NCBI RefSeq assembly: GCF_034479515.1
Contig: NZ_CP140152.1
Span: 2,356,001-2,420,000 of the forward strand
Length of the DNA stretch: 64,000 nucleotides
Reading direction: 5' to 3'
Source of the DNA: Duganella zoogloeoides
Lineage (GTDB): Bacteria > Pseudomonadota > Gammaproteobacteria > Burkholderiales > Burkholderiaceae_D
Shown here: one piece after another, positions 53,558-62,508 of the stretch
Layout: every line of letters starts with the position of its first letter
Position numbering within the stretch: position 1 is the first letter of the stretch
Program-made: the position numbers and the translations under genes
The notes under the pieces: model-generated
Told to the model about the DNA's origin: nothing
Database searches by the model: none
What the model saw: only the letters and a program-made list of their open reading frames with translations

Positions 53558-55588
53558 ATGCCGCTGCTGCCGCCTTTCCCCCGTCTCCGACTGTTATCCA
53601 CCATCCTGCTGGCCGGGGCAGGCAACCTGGCCGTCGCTGCCACTCCGGCTGCCACGCCGGCCGGCTCCCAAGCGACCATGGCCCTGCTGGAGACCACCGA
53701 CCTGCATGCCAATGTCCTCAGCTACGACTACTACAAGCTCAAACCCGAGCCGGCGCTCGGGCTGGAACGCACCGCTACCTTGATCCGCCAGGCGCGCGCC
53801 CAGTACCCGAACAGCCTGCTGCTCGATAACGGCGACGCCCTGCAAGGCACGGCCTTGTCGGATTATCAAGCCAAGGTGGCGCCGGTGCAGTGCGGCCAGC
53901 TGCCGGCCATCTACAAAGCGATGGACTTGCTGGGCGTTGATGGCGCCGGCATCGGCAACCATGAATTCAACTACGGCCTGCCGTACCTGAACCAGGTCAC
54001 CGGCAGCGCTTTCGATGTGGACGGGGTGCCGGCCGATGCGCCGCGCTGCGCGGGTCCCACATTCCCGATCGTGCTGGCCAACGTGGTCAGCACCCGGTCG
54101 GGCAAGCCGCTGTTTGCGCCGTACAGCATCCTCACCCGGCAAATTTCCGCCACCGGCCCCGATGGCAAGCCGGTCACCGCCACCATCAAGGTGGGCATCA
54201 TCGGCTTCGCTCCACCCGAGATCCTGGCATGGGACAAGCGCTGGCTCGATGGCAAGGTGACCGCCGAAGGCGTGCGCGAGACTGCGCAAAAATTCATTCC
54301 GATCATGCGCGCGCAAGGCGCCGACCTGATCGTGGCGCTCTCGCACGGCGGCATCGATGGCGCGCCGTACACGCCGGCCATGGAAAACGCCAATTACTAC
54401 CTGGCGCAGGTGCCGGGCGTGGACGCCCTGCTGATCGGCCACTCGCACCTGCCGTTCCCGCTGGCGACCAGCACGGTCGCGCAATTCAACCTGCCGGGCG
54501 TGGACAAGGCCAGGGGCACCGTGCACGGCGTGCCGACCGTGATGGCCAGCCTGTGGGGCAAGCACCTGGGCGTGATCGCGCTGCACATGACCTACGACGG
54601 CCAGCGCTGGAATATCGACAAAACCCGCACCACGGTGGAAGCACGCAGCATCCGCAACGCCGACGGTACTTACGTGGCGGCCGATCCGGCCGTGGCGCAA
54701 CTGGTGGCGGCCGAACACGAGGCCACCATCCGTTACGTGCAAACCCCGGTGGGCAACAGCGACTTCCGCATGTCGTCGTACTTTGCCGATGTGGGGGATG
54801 TCAGCGCGGTGCAACTGGTGAACCAGGCCCAGACCGATTACGTGCGCAACTACGTGCAGGCCAATTTGCCACAGTATGCCGCGCTGCCGGTGCTGTCGAT
54901 GGCGTCGCCGTTCAAGACCGGCGCTGCCGGCGTGGGCGACTACACCGATGTCAAGCCGGGCGCGCTGGCGCTCAACAACGCCGCCGACTTGTACCTGTAT
55001 CCGAACGAGCTGCACGCGGTCAAGGTCGATGGCGCGGGGCTCAAGGCGTGGCTGGAAAAGTCGGCCGAGCGTTTCAACCGCATCGATCCGGCGGCCACCG
55101 CGCCGCAGGAATTGATCAATACCGGTGCGGCCGGTTATAACTTCGACATGCCCACCACGGCCGACATCAGCTACCAGATCGACGTGACGCGGCCGGTCGG
55201 CCAGCGCATCGTGGCCTTGAGCTGGCAGGGCGCGCCGGTCACGCCGGGCCAGCAATTCCTGGTCGCCACCAACAACTACCGCGCCAGCGGCGGCGGCAAT
55301 TTCCCGGGCCTGGACGGCAGCCAGACCGTGGTGGCCGCGCCCGACAGCAGCCGCGACGTGCTGATTGCGTATATCCGCAAGACCCGGAACCTCACGCGTG
55401 CCGCCAACGGCGCCACCCGCAGCTGGCGCTTCGCGCCCGTGCAGGTGGCCGGCCCCGTGGTGTTCCATGCCGCGCCCGGCATGATCGGGCTGGCTGGCGA
55501 GGCGGGTTTGACGGGCGTCACCGAGTTGCAGGCCGACGACGGCGGCGGCAAGGGGTTTGCATTGTATGCGGTGGACCTGGCGCAATAG
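53558..55588 (+). CDS. cpdB: 2',3'-cyclic-nucleotide 2'-phosphodiesterase/3'-nucleotidase
   Basis: CpdB is a periplasmic metal-dependent enzyme that degrades 2',3'-cyclic and 3'-nucleotides for salvage. The 676-residue product has a signal peptide (about residues 1-28, ending NLAVAA), a metallophosphoesterase domain with LLETTDLHANVLSYDYY, NGDALQGTALSDY, GIGNHEFNYGLPY and GHSHLPFP, and the 5'-nucleotidase C-terminal domain with ALNNAADLYLYPNELHAVKV and NNYRASGGGNFPG. It is divergent from udk across 161 bases without a clear motif. Confidence 0.93.
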   Translation: MPLLPPFPRLRLLSTILLAGAGNLAVAATPAATPAGSQATMALLETTDLHANVLSYDYYKLKPEPALGLERTATLIRQARAQYPNSLLLDNGDALQGTALSDYQAKVAPVQCGQLPAIYKAMDLLGVDGAGIGNHEFNYGLPYLNQVTGSAFDVDGVPADAPRCAGPTFPIVLANVVSTRSGKPLFAPYSILTRQISATGPDGKPVTATIKVGIIGFAPPEILAWDKRWLDGKVTAEGVRETAQKFIPIMRAQGADLIVALSHGGIDGAPYTPAMENANYYLAQVPGVDALLIGHSHLPFPLATSTVAQFNLPGVDKARGTVHGVPTVMASLWGKHLGVIALHMTYDGQRWNIDKTRTTVEARSIRNADGTYVAADPAVAQLVAAEHEATIRYVQTPVGNSDFRMSSYFADVGDVSAVQLVNQAQTDYVRNYVQANLPQYAALPVLSMASPFKTGAAGVGDYTDVKPGALALNNAADLYLYPNELHAVKVDGAGLKAWLEKSAERFNRIDPAATAPQELINTGAAGYNFDMPTTADISYQIDVTRPVGQRIVALSWQGAPVTPGQQFLVATNNYRASGGGNFPGLDGSQTVVAAPDSSRDVLIAYIRKTRNLTRAANGATRSWRFAPVQVAGPVVFHAAPGMIGLAGEAGLTGVTELQADDGGGKGFALYAVDLAQ

Positions 55589-55707
55589 TTACCTGATAAC
55601 CGTGCGCGACGCATGGCGCACGGCATTGTGTGTTACTGTGCGCAACGGTCCTCGTTAACCGTCCCAGTAGACCGCCTAGTTGACGACTGGAACCCAGGAC
55701 CGTCTTC

Positions 55708-56436
55708 ATGCGTCTTAACAATCCCAATCAAAACCACCTGTTGGCGGCGCTGCTCGACGCCGAGTTCGACCGGCTGTCGCCATACCTCGATCCGATCATG
55801 ATGCGCCTGGGCGATGTGCTGTACGAGTCCGGCGCCGCCATCAACCACGTCTATTTTCCGACGTCGTCGATCGTCTCGCTGCACTACGTGCTGGAAAACG
55901 GCAGCTCGTCGGAGATCGCCGGCGTGGGCAACGAGGGCATGCTGGGTATTTCGCTGTTCATGGGCGGCAACACCACGCCGAGCCGCGCCGTGGTGCAGAC
56001 CGCCGGCCATGGCTATCGCCTCAAGTCCCACCTGCTGCTCGAGGAATTCAACCGCGCCGGCCCGGTGATGCGCCTGCTGCTGCGCTACACCCAGGCGCTG
56101 CTCACGCAGATGTCGCAGACCGCCATCTGCAACCGCCACCACACGGTAGACCAGCAATTGTGCCGCTGGCTGCTGCTGACCCTCGACCGATTACCCACCA
56201 GTGAGCTCACCATGACCCAGGAACTGATCGCCAACATGCTGGGCGTGCGCCGCGAAGGCGTGACCGTGGCTGCCGGCCGCCTGCAGGCCAGGGGCTACAT
56301 CAGCAACCGGCGCGGCCATATCTCGGTGCTCGACCGCCACGGCCTCGAAGGCGATGTGTGCGAATGCTACGAGGTGGTCAAGAAAGAATTTGCCCGCTTG
56401 ATGTCCGACGTGCGCCAGCGCCAGGAGGTTAAATGA
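55708..56436 (+). CDS. Crp/Fnr-family transcriptional regulator
   Basis: The 242-residue protein has a cyclic-nucleotide-binding-type beta barrel (YESGAAINHVYFPTSSIVSL, SSEIAGVGNEGMLGISLFMG) and a C-terminal winged helix (MTQELIANMLGVRREGVTVA then AGRLQARGYISNRRG). It lacks the Fnr N-terminal cysteine cluster, so it is not an oxygen sensor of that type; the ligand is unknown. This subgroup is common in Burkholderiales next to histidine kinases. Its stop overlaps the kinase start (ATGA), with a perfect AGGAGG for the next gene inside its last codons. Confidence 0.9.
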   Translation: MRLNNPNQNHLLAALLDAEFDRLSPYLDPIMMRLGDVLYESGAAINHVYFPTSSIVSLHYVLENGSSSEIAGVGNEGMLGISLFMGGNTTPSRAVVQTAGHGYRLKSHLLLEEFNRAGPVMRLLLRYTQALLTQMSQTAICNRHHTVDQQLCRWLLLTLDRLPTSELTMTQELIANMLGVRREGVTVAAGRLQARGYISNRRGHISVLDRHGLEGDVCECYEVVKKEFARLMSDVRQRQEVK

Positions 56437-58151
56437 ACGCCGGCCTGCCCGTGGCAAAACTGCTGCTCGAGGCCGATGCACTGCAAGCGGCCATCCATAA
56501 CAGCGCCAATTTTTGCAGCATCGCCACCGATGTCAACGGCGTGATCCAGATCTTCAACGTCGGCGCCGAGCGCATGCTGGGCTACAGCGCGGCCGAGGTG
56601 CTCAACCACGTCACGCCCGCCGGCCTGGCCGATCCGCTGGAGGACGTCGAACGCGCTGCCGCCCTGAGCCTGGAAGCCGGCGTGGAAATCGCGCCCGGCT
56701 TCGAGGCGCTGGTGTTCAAGGCCTCGCGCGGCATCGAGGACAGCTACGACACCACCTTCATCCGCAAGGATGGCAGCCGCCTGCCGGTGAGCATGTCGGT
56801 CAGCGCGCTGCGCGACGCCGGCCAGAGCATCATCGGCTACCTGTTGATGGGCACCGACAACACGGCCCGCAAGCAGGCCGAGCGTGAGCAGGCCCTGCTC
56901 GACCAGCGCCTGCGCGAGCAGCAGCTGGCGCTGCAGGACACCAACGTGGAACTGGAAGCGGCGCGGGCGCTGGCCGAGAAGGCCAACCTGGCCAAGTCCG
57001 AATTCCTGTCGGCGATGAGCCACGAGCTGCGCACGCCGCTCAATGCGGTGCTCGGTTTCGCGCAGTTGCTGGCGTCGGACAAGCCGCCGCCGACCGTGTC
57101 GCAACAGCGTTCGCTCGACCAGATCCTCAAGGGCGGCTGGTATTTGCTCCAGCTAATCAACGAGATTCTTGATCTTGCCATGATCGAATCTGGCAAGGTG
57201 ACGATGTCGCAGGAGTCCATGGGCCTTGCCGAAGTGCTCAAGGATTGCCAGTCGCTGATCGCGCCGCAGGCGGAAAAACGCGGCATCCGGCTGTTTTTTG
57301 CCGCCATGAGCGAGCCGTTTTACGTCCATGCCGACCGCACCCGGGTCAAGCAGGTGATGATCAACCTGCTGTCCAATGCCATCAAGTACAACCGCCGCGG
57401 CGGCATGGTAATCGTCGAATGCGCCCAGGCCGAAGGCGCTCGCGTGCGCGTGAGCGTGACCGACACCGGCGCCGGCCTCGATGAAGACCAGGTCGAGCAG
57501 CTGTTCCAGCCGTTCAACCGCCTCGGCCAGGAGGAAGGCGCGGAAGAGGGCACCGGCATCGGCCTGGTGGTGACCAAGCAGCTGACCGAATTGATGGGCG
57601 GCGAGATCGGCGTGTTCAGCGAAGTGGGCGTGGGCACCACGTTCTGGATCGAGCTCGCGGCCAGCGTCGAGCCGGTGCTGGAAATTGCCGCATCCGACCT
57701 GCCGCCTGCGGTGGCCGATGGCGCCGGTGCGCCGTTGAAAACCCTGCTGTACATCGAAGACAATCCGGCCAATCTGAGCCTGGTGGAGCAGCTGGTGCTG
57801 CGCCGCAGCGACCTCAAACTGCTGACCGCCATCGACGGCTATGCCGGCATCGAACTGGCGCGCACCTATCAACCGGACGTGATCCTGATGGACATCAACC
57901 TGCCCGGCATCAGCGGCTTCGGGTGTTTGAAAATTTTGCAGGATGATGCCGCTACCGCGCATATCCCGGTGCTGGCGCTGTCGGCCAACGCCATGGCGCG
58001 CGACGTGGAAAAGGGCGTGGAAGCGGGCTTTTTCCAGTACCTCACCAAGCCGATCAACGTCACCCAGTTCATGTGCGCACTCGACGAAGCGCTGGCCTTT
58101 GCCGCCGTCCATGGCAGCCCGCACACCCCCACCGAGGAAACCGCATCATGA
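56433..58151 (+). CDS. Hybrid histidine kinase (PAS-HisKA-HATPase-REC)
   Basis: The 572-residue soluble kinase starts with a PAS domain (about residues 20-150, with SIATDVNGVIQIFNVGAERM), then a coiled coil, HisKA with AMSHELRTPLNAVLGFAQLL (His197), an HATPase_c domain (VMINLLSNAIKYNRRG, TDTGAGLDEDQVEQLFQPF, GTGIGLVVTKQL), and a C-terminal receiver with LMDINLPGISG (Asp487). No membrane segment is seen, so it likely senses a cytosolic signal. AGGAGG precedes the ATG. It overlaps both the Crp gene before and the response regulator gene after, making a tightly coupled signalling operon. Confidence 0.95.
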   Translation: MNAGLPVAKLLLEADALQAAIHNSANFCSIATDVNGVIQIFNVGAERMLGYSAAEVLNHVTPAGLADPLEDVERAAALSLEAGVEIAPGFEALVFKASRGIEDSYDTTFIRKDGSRLPVSMSVSALRDAGQSIIGYLLMGTDNTARKQAEREQALLDQRLREQQLALQDTNVELEAARALAEKANLAKSEFLSAMSHELRTPLNAVLGFAQLLASDKPPPTVSQQRSLDQILKGGWYLLQLINEILDLAMIESGKVTMSQESMGLAEVLKDCQSLIAPQAEKRGIRLFFAAMSEPFYVHADRTRVKQVMINLLSNAIKYNRRGGMVIVECAQAEGARVRVSVTDTGAGLDEDQVEQLFQPFNRLGQEEGAEEGTGIGLVVTKQLTELMGGEIGVFSEVGVGTTFWIELAASVEPVLEIAASDLPPAVADGAGAPLKTLLYIEDNPANLSLVEQLVLRRSDLKLLTAIDGYAGIELARTYQPDVILMDINLPGISGFGCLKILQDDAATAHIPVLALSANAMARDVEKGVEAGFFQYLTKPINVTQFMCALDEALAFAAVHGSPHTPTEETAS

Positions 58152-59026
58152 TAGACCCATCCGACATCCGCGCCGCCCAGATCCTGATCGTGGACGACCA
58201 GGAAGCCAACGTCATGCTGCTCGAGCAGATGCTGGCCAACGCCGGCTACACCAACGTGCACAGCACCATGGACCCGTTCCAGGTGGCCGGCCTGCACCTT
58301 GAAAACCACTACGACCTGATCCTGCTCGACCTGCAAATGCCGGGCATGGACGGCTTTGCGGTATTGAAAGCGCTGCACGACATCGAGCCCGATGGCTATG
58401 TGCCGGTGCTGGTGGTCACGGCCCAGCCCAACCACAAGCTGCGCGCGCTGCAGGCAGGCGCCAAGGACTTCATCGGCAAGCCGTTCGACCTGCTCGAAGT
58501 GGAAACGCGGATCCAGAACATGCTCGAAGTGCGCCTGCTGCACCGCAAGCTGCGCCGCTACAACCAGCAGCTCGAATTCACGGTACTCGAGCGCACGGCG
58601 CAGCTGCGCGAAAGCGAAGCACGCTTCCAGCGCTTTGCCGAACTGTCCACCGACTGGTACTGGGAACAGGATGCCGATGGCCAGCTGGTGAACTGCCACG
58701 GCCCGGTCGCCGACATGGTGGGACTGTCCGGCGCCGCCACCGGCGGCTGGGACGTGGCCGAACGCGCGGAACTGGAAGCGAACATCGCCGAACGCAGACC
58801 GTTCCTCGACTTTATCTACAGCCGCACCGCCGAGAGCGGCGCCGTCCAGTACCTGCAGGTGAGCGGCGAACCGGTCTTCGACGAAGCGAGCCGCTTCATC
58901 GGCTACCGCGGCGTGGGCCGCGACGTCACCGCCATGGCCACCCACTTCACTTCGGGGTCAGTGCCGACATTTGGACACGAGCTCGGCGTTTTCGATGCTT
59001 CTGATCGCCCGGCTGACGGTCTTTGA
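58148..59026 (+). CDS. Response regulator with receiver and PAS domains, 3' end altered by insertion
   Basis: The ATG overlapping the kinase stop gives MIDPSDIRAAQILIVDDQEA. A receiver domain (phosphoacceptor about Asp61 in LILLDLQMPGMDG) is followed by a coiled coil (RRYNQQLEFTVLERTAQLRE) and a PAS domain (RFQRFAELSTDWYWEQDADG to about residue 265). From about residue 268 the reading frame runs into the inverted repeat of a RAYT element, which supplies the last 25 residues and the stop. Either a longer C-terminal output domain such as GGDEF/EAL was lost, or the original gene ended near here; the former is plausible but unproven. Confidence 0.88.
   Translation: MIDPSDIRAAQILIVDDQEANVMLLEQMLANAGYTNVHSTMDPFQVAGLHLENHYDLILLDLQMPGMDGFAVLKALHDIEPDGYVPVLVVTAQPNHKLRALQAGAKDFIGKPFDLLEVETRIQNMLEVRLLHRKLRRYNQQLEFTVLERTAQLRESEARFQRFAELSTDWYWEQDADGQLVNCHGPVADMVGLSGAATGGWDVAERAELEANIAERRPFLDFIYSRTAESGAVQYLQVSGEPVFDEASRFIGYRGVGRDVTAMATHFTSGSVPTFGHELGVFDASDRPADGL
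58950..58977 (+). repeat. Left terminal inverted repeat of the RAYT element
   Basis: The sequence CTTCGGGGTCAGTGCCGACA and its continuation recur in reverse at 59883-59910. The transposase stop codon (TGA, minus strand, 58958-58960) lies inside this repeat, so the repeat also encodes the protein's C-terminus. Confidence 0.9.
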
Positions 59027-59821
59027 CGATACGCCGAAGAATGTCGCGATCTGCTGCATGGTGTACGCAGTTGAAAAATATGCCCGCGCCATTGCTTCGT
59101 CGCGCCGCGGATAAGCGGCGCGATATTCGGGAAGAGACAGCAGGGTGGCGCGTCGTTGGGCCTTGGTTATTGCCACCATGTTGTTGACCGCCCGATTGCC
59201 ACAGGCTTGGGCAATGAAATGGTCATTTCCCAGCAATAGCTGATGCCTGGTTTGCTCCAGCGGACTGGCGACTCCTATCCCTGCCAGCACGAAGCGGCAA
59301 TATAGTGTTGCAGCTTCGTTACGGTCGACGGCAAAGTGCTCCAGAATGCCTTCGGCGTCGAACCAGGTCGGTACTGTCATGCTGCCGGTGAGGTAACCGT
59401 GGCTGCTCCACGGCCACGCGTCAATTGATGTCACAGCCCCGGCGCGCAGCGGGTTGAGGATCACATAACGGATGAGTTCGAGCAGGTATGATTCGCGTTG
59501 CACGAGTATTGCCTTGTAACGGCCTTGAAAGACATGGCCCACCAGTGCGTGGCGGCGATTGAAATACTGCGAATAGCTACCGTTTAATACCCGCATACCC
59601 TGCGCCAGGTTGCCGTCGACAGTTTCCACGACCAGGTGGTAGTGGTTGGTCATCTGGCAAAAGCCCATCACAACGAAGTTGTAGCGCTGGCAAACCTGTT
59701 CCAGGATGGAAAGCCATACCCTGCGGTCCACGTCGTCGCGATAGATCGCTGCCCGCCGATCTCCGCGAGAGGTGACGTGGTAGAGGGCTCCCGCGTACTG
59801 CACTCTTAATGGTCTGCTCAT
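58958..59821 (-). CDS. REP-associated tyrosine transposase (Y1_Tnp, HUH)
   Basis: The 287-residue protein is an IS200-like/RAYT transposase. It starts MSRPLRVQYAGALYHVTSRG and has the HUH metal-binding pair in TNHYHLVVE (His60, His62) and the catalytic tyrosine in RYVILNPLRAG (about Tyr119). Its C-terminal part carries an added helix-turn-helix (YTMQQIATFFGVSSKTVSRA) that could read the REP-like ends. All catalytic residues are present, so it may be active. Such single-copy transposases typically mobilise or maintain REP sequences rather than spreading as ordinary IS elements. Confidence 0.92.
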   Translation of the reverse strand: MSRPLRVQYAGALYHVTSRGDRRAAIYRDDVDRRVWLSILEQVCQRYNFVVMGFCQMTNHYHLVVETVDGNLAQGMRVLNGSYSQYFNRRHALVGHVFQGRYKAILVQRESYLLELIRYVILNPLRAGAVTSIDAWPWSSHGYLTGSMTVPTWFDAEGILEHFAVDRNEAATLYCRFVLAGIGVASPLEQTRHQLLLGNDHFIAQACGNRAVNNMVAITKAQRRATLLSLPEYRAAYPRRDEAMARAYFSTAYTMQQIATFFGVSSKTVSRAIRSIENAELVSKCRH

Positions 59822-59882
59822 TATCCGAAGCTAACCCTTCCGTGACGACGCATGACTGTGCAAGATCAAAAAAGTTCAAAAA

Positions 59883-59910
59883 TGTCCGAATGTCGGCACT
59901 GACCCCGAAG
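59883..59910 (-). repeat. Right terminal inverted repeat of the RAYT element
   Basis: This is the inverted copy of 58950-58977, one mismatch in 28. It lies just upstream of the aldo/keto reductase promoter region. Confidence 0.9.
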
Positions 59911-59951
59911 CTGTACACTAGCTGGTCTTTGATGGTCACCGGAGTACGGCA

Positions 59952-60791
59952 ATGAAAACAGTCACATTTGCGTCCGGCGTCAGCGTGCCGGTGCTGGGGC
60001 AGGGAACGTGGAATATGGGCGAGGATGCTTCGCGCAAGGCCGCCGAGGTGCGGGCCTTGCAGCTGGGCCTCGACCTGGGCATGACCCTGATCGATACCGC
60101 CGAGATGTACGGCGAGGGCGGCGCCGAGGAAGTGGTCGGCGCCGCGCTGGCCGGGCGGCGCTCCGAGGCCTTCCTGGTCAGCAAGGTATATCCGCACAAC
60201 GCCAGTTTCGACGGCGTGCGCGAGGCGTGCGAGCGCAGCCTGCGGCGCCTGCGCGTCGAGTCAATCGACCTGTACCTGCTGCATTGGCAGGGCCACCACC
60301 CGCTGGCCGAAACCTTCGACGGTTTCGAGGCGCTCAGGCAGGCCGGCAAGATCGGGGACTATGGCGTCAGCAATCTCGATCTGCCCAGCATGGAGGACGC
60401 GGTCGGCTATGGCGCCCCGGCCACCGACCAGGTGCTGTACAACCTGCTCAAACGCGGCATCGAGTTCGACCTGTTGCCGTGGTGCCGCGCGCGCGGCATG
60501 CCGGTGATGGCATATTCGCCGCTCGTGAGCAGTGGGCGCGAACAGGCCGCCTTGCTGGGCCACCCGGCCCTGCGCACGGTGGCCGATGCGCATGACGCCA
60601 CGCCCGCGCAGATCGCCCTGGCCTGGGTGCTGCACCAGGATGGCGTGATCGCTATCCCCAAGGCGGTCGATCCTGTACACTTGCGCGCCAACCGCGCCGC
60701 CGCCGACATCCGGCTCACCAGCGGCGACCTGGCCGCGCTGGACCGCGCCTTTCCGCCGCCGCGCCGCGCGCGTGCGCTGGACATGAGATAA
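59952..60791 (+). CDS. Aldo/keto reductase
   Basis: The 279-residue protein is a TIM-barrel NADPH-dependent carbonyl reductase. The catalytic tetrad is present: Asp and Tyr in LIDTAEMYGEGGAEEVVG, Lys in FLVSKVYPHNAS and His in LYLLHWQGHHPLAE. The cofactor-binding end has GVIAIPKAVDPVHLRANRAA. GGAG lies about 9 bases before the ATG. The subgroup is that of small bacterial AKRs of broad aldehyde specificity. Its upstream region is bounded by the RAYT element's right end, so insertion may have changed its promoter. The DUF4272 gene follows after 26 bases. Confidence 0.92.
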   Translation: MKTVTFASGVSVPVLGQGTWNMGEDASRKAAEVRALQLGLDLGMTLIDTAEMYGEGGAEEVVGAALAGRRSEAFLVSKVYPHNASFDGVREACERSLRRLRVESIDLYLLHWQGHHPLAETFDGFEALRQAGKIGDYGVSNLDLPSMEDAVGYGAPATDQVLYNLLKRGIEFDLLPWCRARGMPVMAYSPLVSSGREQAALLGHPALRTVADAHDATPAQIALAWVLHQDGVIAIPKAVDPVHLRANRAAADIRLTSGDLAALDRAFPPPRRARALDMR

Positions 60792-60817
60792 CTATGCGAT
60801 AACTGCCGATCACCACT

Positions 60818-61900
60818 ATGTTCAAACGACTCAAGCAACTGCTCAACCCCACGCCGCCGGCGCCGCAAGGCGACGAAATCCTGGTCAACGCCTACGCCAC
60901 CGTGGCCCACCTGCCGCCGCGCGACTTCCCGCACGTGACGGGCGGCCTGCGCGGCCTGGCCGATCCCGAGCTGGCCAGGCACCTCAACGGTTTCATGCAC
61001 CATGTCGCAGATGCCGGCCAGGGCAAGATGACGCGCACCCGCTACCACGTGATCCGCCACATCCAGCGCGTGCAGCAGCATGCCAGCCTGGCGCTGGCGC
61101 CGGCCGACATGCCGGCCATGCTGGCGTGGGCCCAGGACGCCAACGCCATCCTGTTCATGGCCGACGGCAGCGTGCTCGATCCGCAGGGTCGCGCGCTGCT
61201 CAAACCCGCTGCCGCCGATGGTGATTCGCAAGCGGCGCTGCCATACCCGCCCGCGGCGTGGGACCGCAAGGCCCGCACCGATGCGTTCCTGGCCCAGCGC
61301 CAAGTGACGGTGCCGGCCGACCTGCCGCCCGTGGTCTCCGAGCCCGAACTACGCCTGCGCACGCCGGAAGACGTATTGCGGCGCATGCTGGCGCTGTTCG
61401 TCGTGGCGATCCGCGCCGAGTCGTTGACGGGCGAGCGCCCGATTGCGGTGGCCGACCTGCAGCAGCGCTTTCCGCCGGCGTTTGCCGGTCTCACCGAACT
61501 GGAACGCGACTTCCTGGCCAAGGATGCGCCCACCGCGCAGGAAATCACCCAGTTCCTGTGGCGCTATGAGGCGATCCTGGTGCTGCAATGGGCGCTCGGT
61601 TTGCAGGAAGCGCTGCCGTTCCCCGACGCGATCTGCGATGTGGCGGCCATTTCCAGCACCGTCATCGAACGCGGCACCGAAGGCTTGCGCAAGCAGCCGG
61701 TCGTGCGCAGCGCTGCCGAGGTACTCGACGCACTGGACCTGCACTACCGCCTGCACTGGGCCTCGCGCCAGGCGCTGCTCAAGAAAACTGCGGTGCCTGC
61801 GGGCCTGAACGACAGCGTCCTGCAGGAGCGCCACCACGCGCTGAACTGGCTGGTGCGCTTCGAGGACCGTGAATGGGACGAGGTCGATACGCCGACCTGA
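60818..61900 (+). CDS. DUF4272 domain-containing protein
   Basis: The 360-residue product has an N-terminal part with a stretch KQLLNPTPPAPQGDEILVNA, a possible substrate or protein-binding domain, and a C-terminal DUF4272 domain from about residue 180: LRTPEDVLRRMLALFVVAIR, LTELERDFLAKDAPTAQEIT, QFLWRYEAILVLQWALGLQE. DUF4272 proteins are widespread and uncharacterised. No signal peptide or membrane helix is visible. It may be cotranscribed with the aldo/keto reductase 26 bases upstream, but no shared function can be stated. Confidence 0.85.
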   Translation: MFKRLKQLLNPTPPAPQGDEILVNAYATVAHLPPRDFPHVTGGLRGLADPELARHLNGFMHHVADAGQGKMTRTRYHVIRHIQRVQQHASLALAPADMPAMLAWAQDANAILFMADGSVLDPQGRALLKPAAADGDSQAALPYPPAAWDRKARTDAFLAQRQVTVPADLPPVVSEPELRLRTPEDVLRRMLALFVVAIRAESLTGERPIAVADLQQRFPPAFAGLTELERDFLAKDAPTAQEITQFLWRYEAILVLQWALGLQEALPFPDAICDVAAISSTVIERGTEGLRKQPVVRSAAEVLDALDLHYRLHWASRQALLKKTAVPAGLNDSVLQERHHALNWLVRFEDREWDEVDTPT

Positions 61901-62009
61901 GCCGCCTAAGTAAAACCCGTATGTACGCTACCGAACGGAATCAAATGTTTACCGAGAGTATATTTCACTGATCCCAGAGCAATCCTTGGGCTTAACTGAA
62001 GGAGCGAAC

Positions 62010-62450
62010 ATGAACAAGAAAATTATCCTCGGCGCAGTATTGGCAGCATTCGTGGGCACGATGGGCAGCGCCATCGCCCAAGGTCGCGGCAACGACGACC
62101 ATCGCGGTAAACCCGACAAGCACGACAACAAGGGCAACAACAAGTACAAGGACAAGCACGACGACCGTCGCGACTTCGATGGCGATCGCCGCAACGACCG
62201 CTACGATTATCGCCATGACAATCGTGGCGCGAACAACGGCGCCCATCGTGGCGCCGGTCCGCGCCACGACCTGTACAAGGGCCATCGCCTGCCGCCGCAG
62301 TACCGCAGCAAGCAGTACGTGGTGGACAACTGGCGCACCCATCGCCTGAGCGCACCACCGCGCGGCTACCACTGGGTGCAGACCGGCGCCGACTACGTGC
62401 TGGTGGGGATCGCCACCGGCGTGATCGCGACACTGATCCTGTCGAATTGA
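62010..62450 (+). CDS. RcnB-family periplasmic protein
   Basis: The ATG at 62010, seven bases after GAAGGAG, gives a signal peptide (MNKKIILGAVLAAFVGTMGS, cleavage near AIAQ). The mature protein is rich in Asp, His, Arg, Lys and Asn (DDHRGKPDKHDNKGNNKYKD), suited to metal binding. It ends with the RcnB domain: HRLPPQYRSKQYVVDNWRTH, PPRGYHWVQTGADYVLVGIA. RcnB of Escherichia coli modulates nickel and cobalt efflux; in this 146-residue paralog the metal is not known, and no rcnA efflux gene is adjacent. A terminator follows. Confidence 0.88.
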   Translation: MNKKIILGAVLAAFVGTMGSAIAQGRGNDDHRGKPDKHDNKGNNKYKDKHDDRRDFDGDRRNDRYDYRHDNRGANNGAHRGAGPRHDLYKGHRLPPQYRSKQYVVDNWRTHRLSAPPRGYHWVQTGADYVLVGIATGVIATLILSN

Positions 62451-62472
62451 TCTTGACGGTAGTAGCAATGAC

Positions 62473-62497
62473 GGGCCGCAGCGATGCGGCCTTTTTT
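62473..62497 (+). terminator. Rho-independent terminator after the RcnB-family gene
   Basis: GGCCGCA pairs with TGCGGCC around a GCGA loop and is followed by seven T residues, 22 bases after the stop codon. Confidence 0.9.
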
Positions 62498-62508
62498 TCG
62501 TCCGCAGT

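Larger units (their letters stand above)
58950..59910. mobile_element. RAYT-type (REP-associated tyrosine) transposase element with terminal inverted repeats
   Basis: The element is bounded by inverted repeats at 58950-58977 and 59883-59910 that match at 27 of 28 positions, including a perfect 22-bp outer block starting CTTCGGGGTCAGTGCC. It holds a single minus-strand transposase gene. No target-site duplication is seen, as expected for HUH-type transposition. Its left end joins the 3' part of the response regulator frame, and its right end lies 41 bases before the aldo/keto reductase start. Confidence 0.85.

Noticed and set aside
55600..55623. Hairpin CCGTGCGC/GCGCACGG after cpdB, considered as a terminator
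   Set aside because: The 8-bp stem is good but no T tract follows on either strand; it may be a regulatory or chance dyad.
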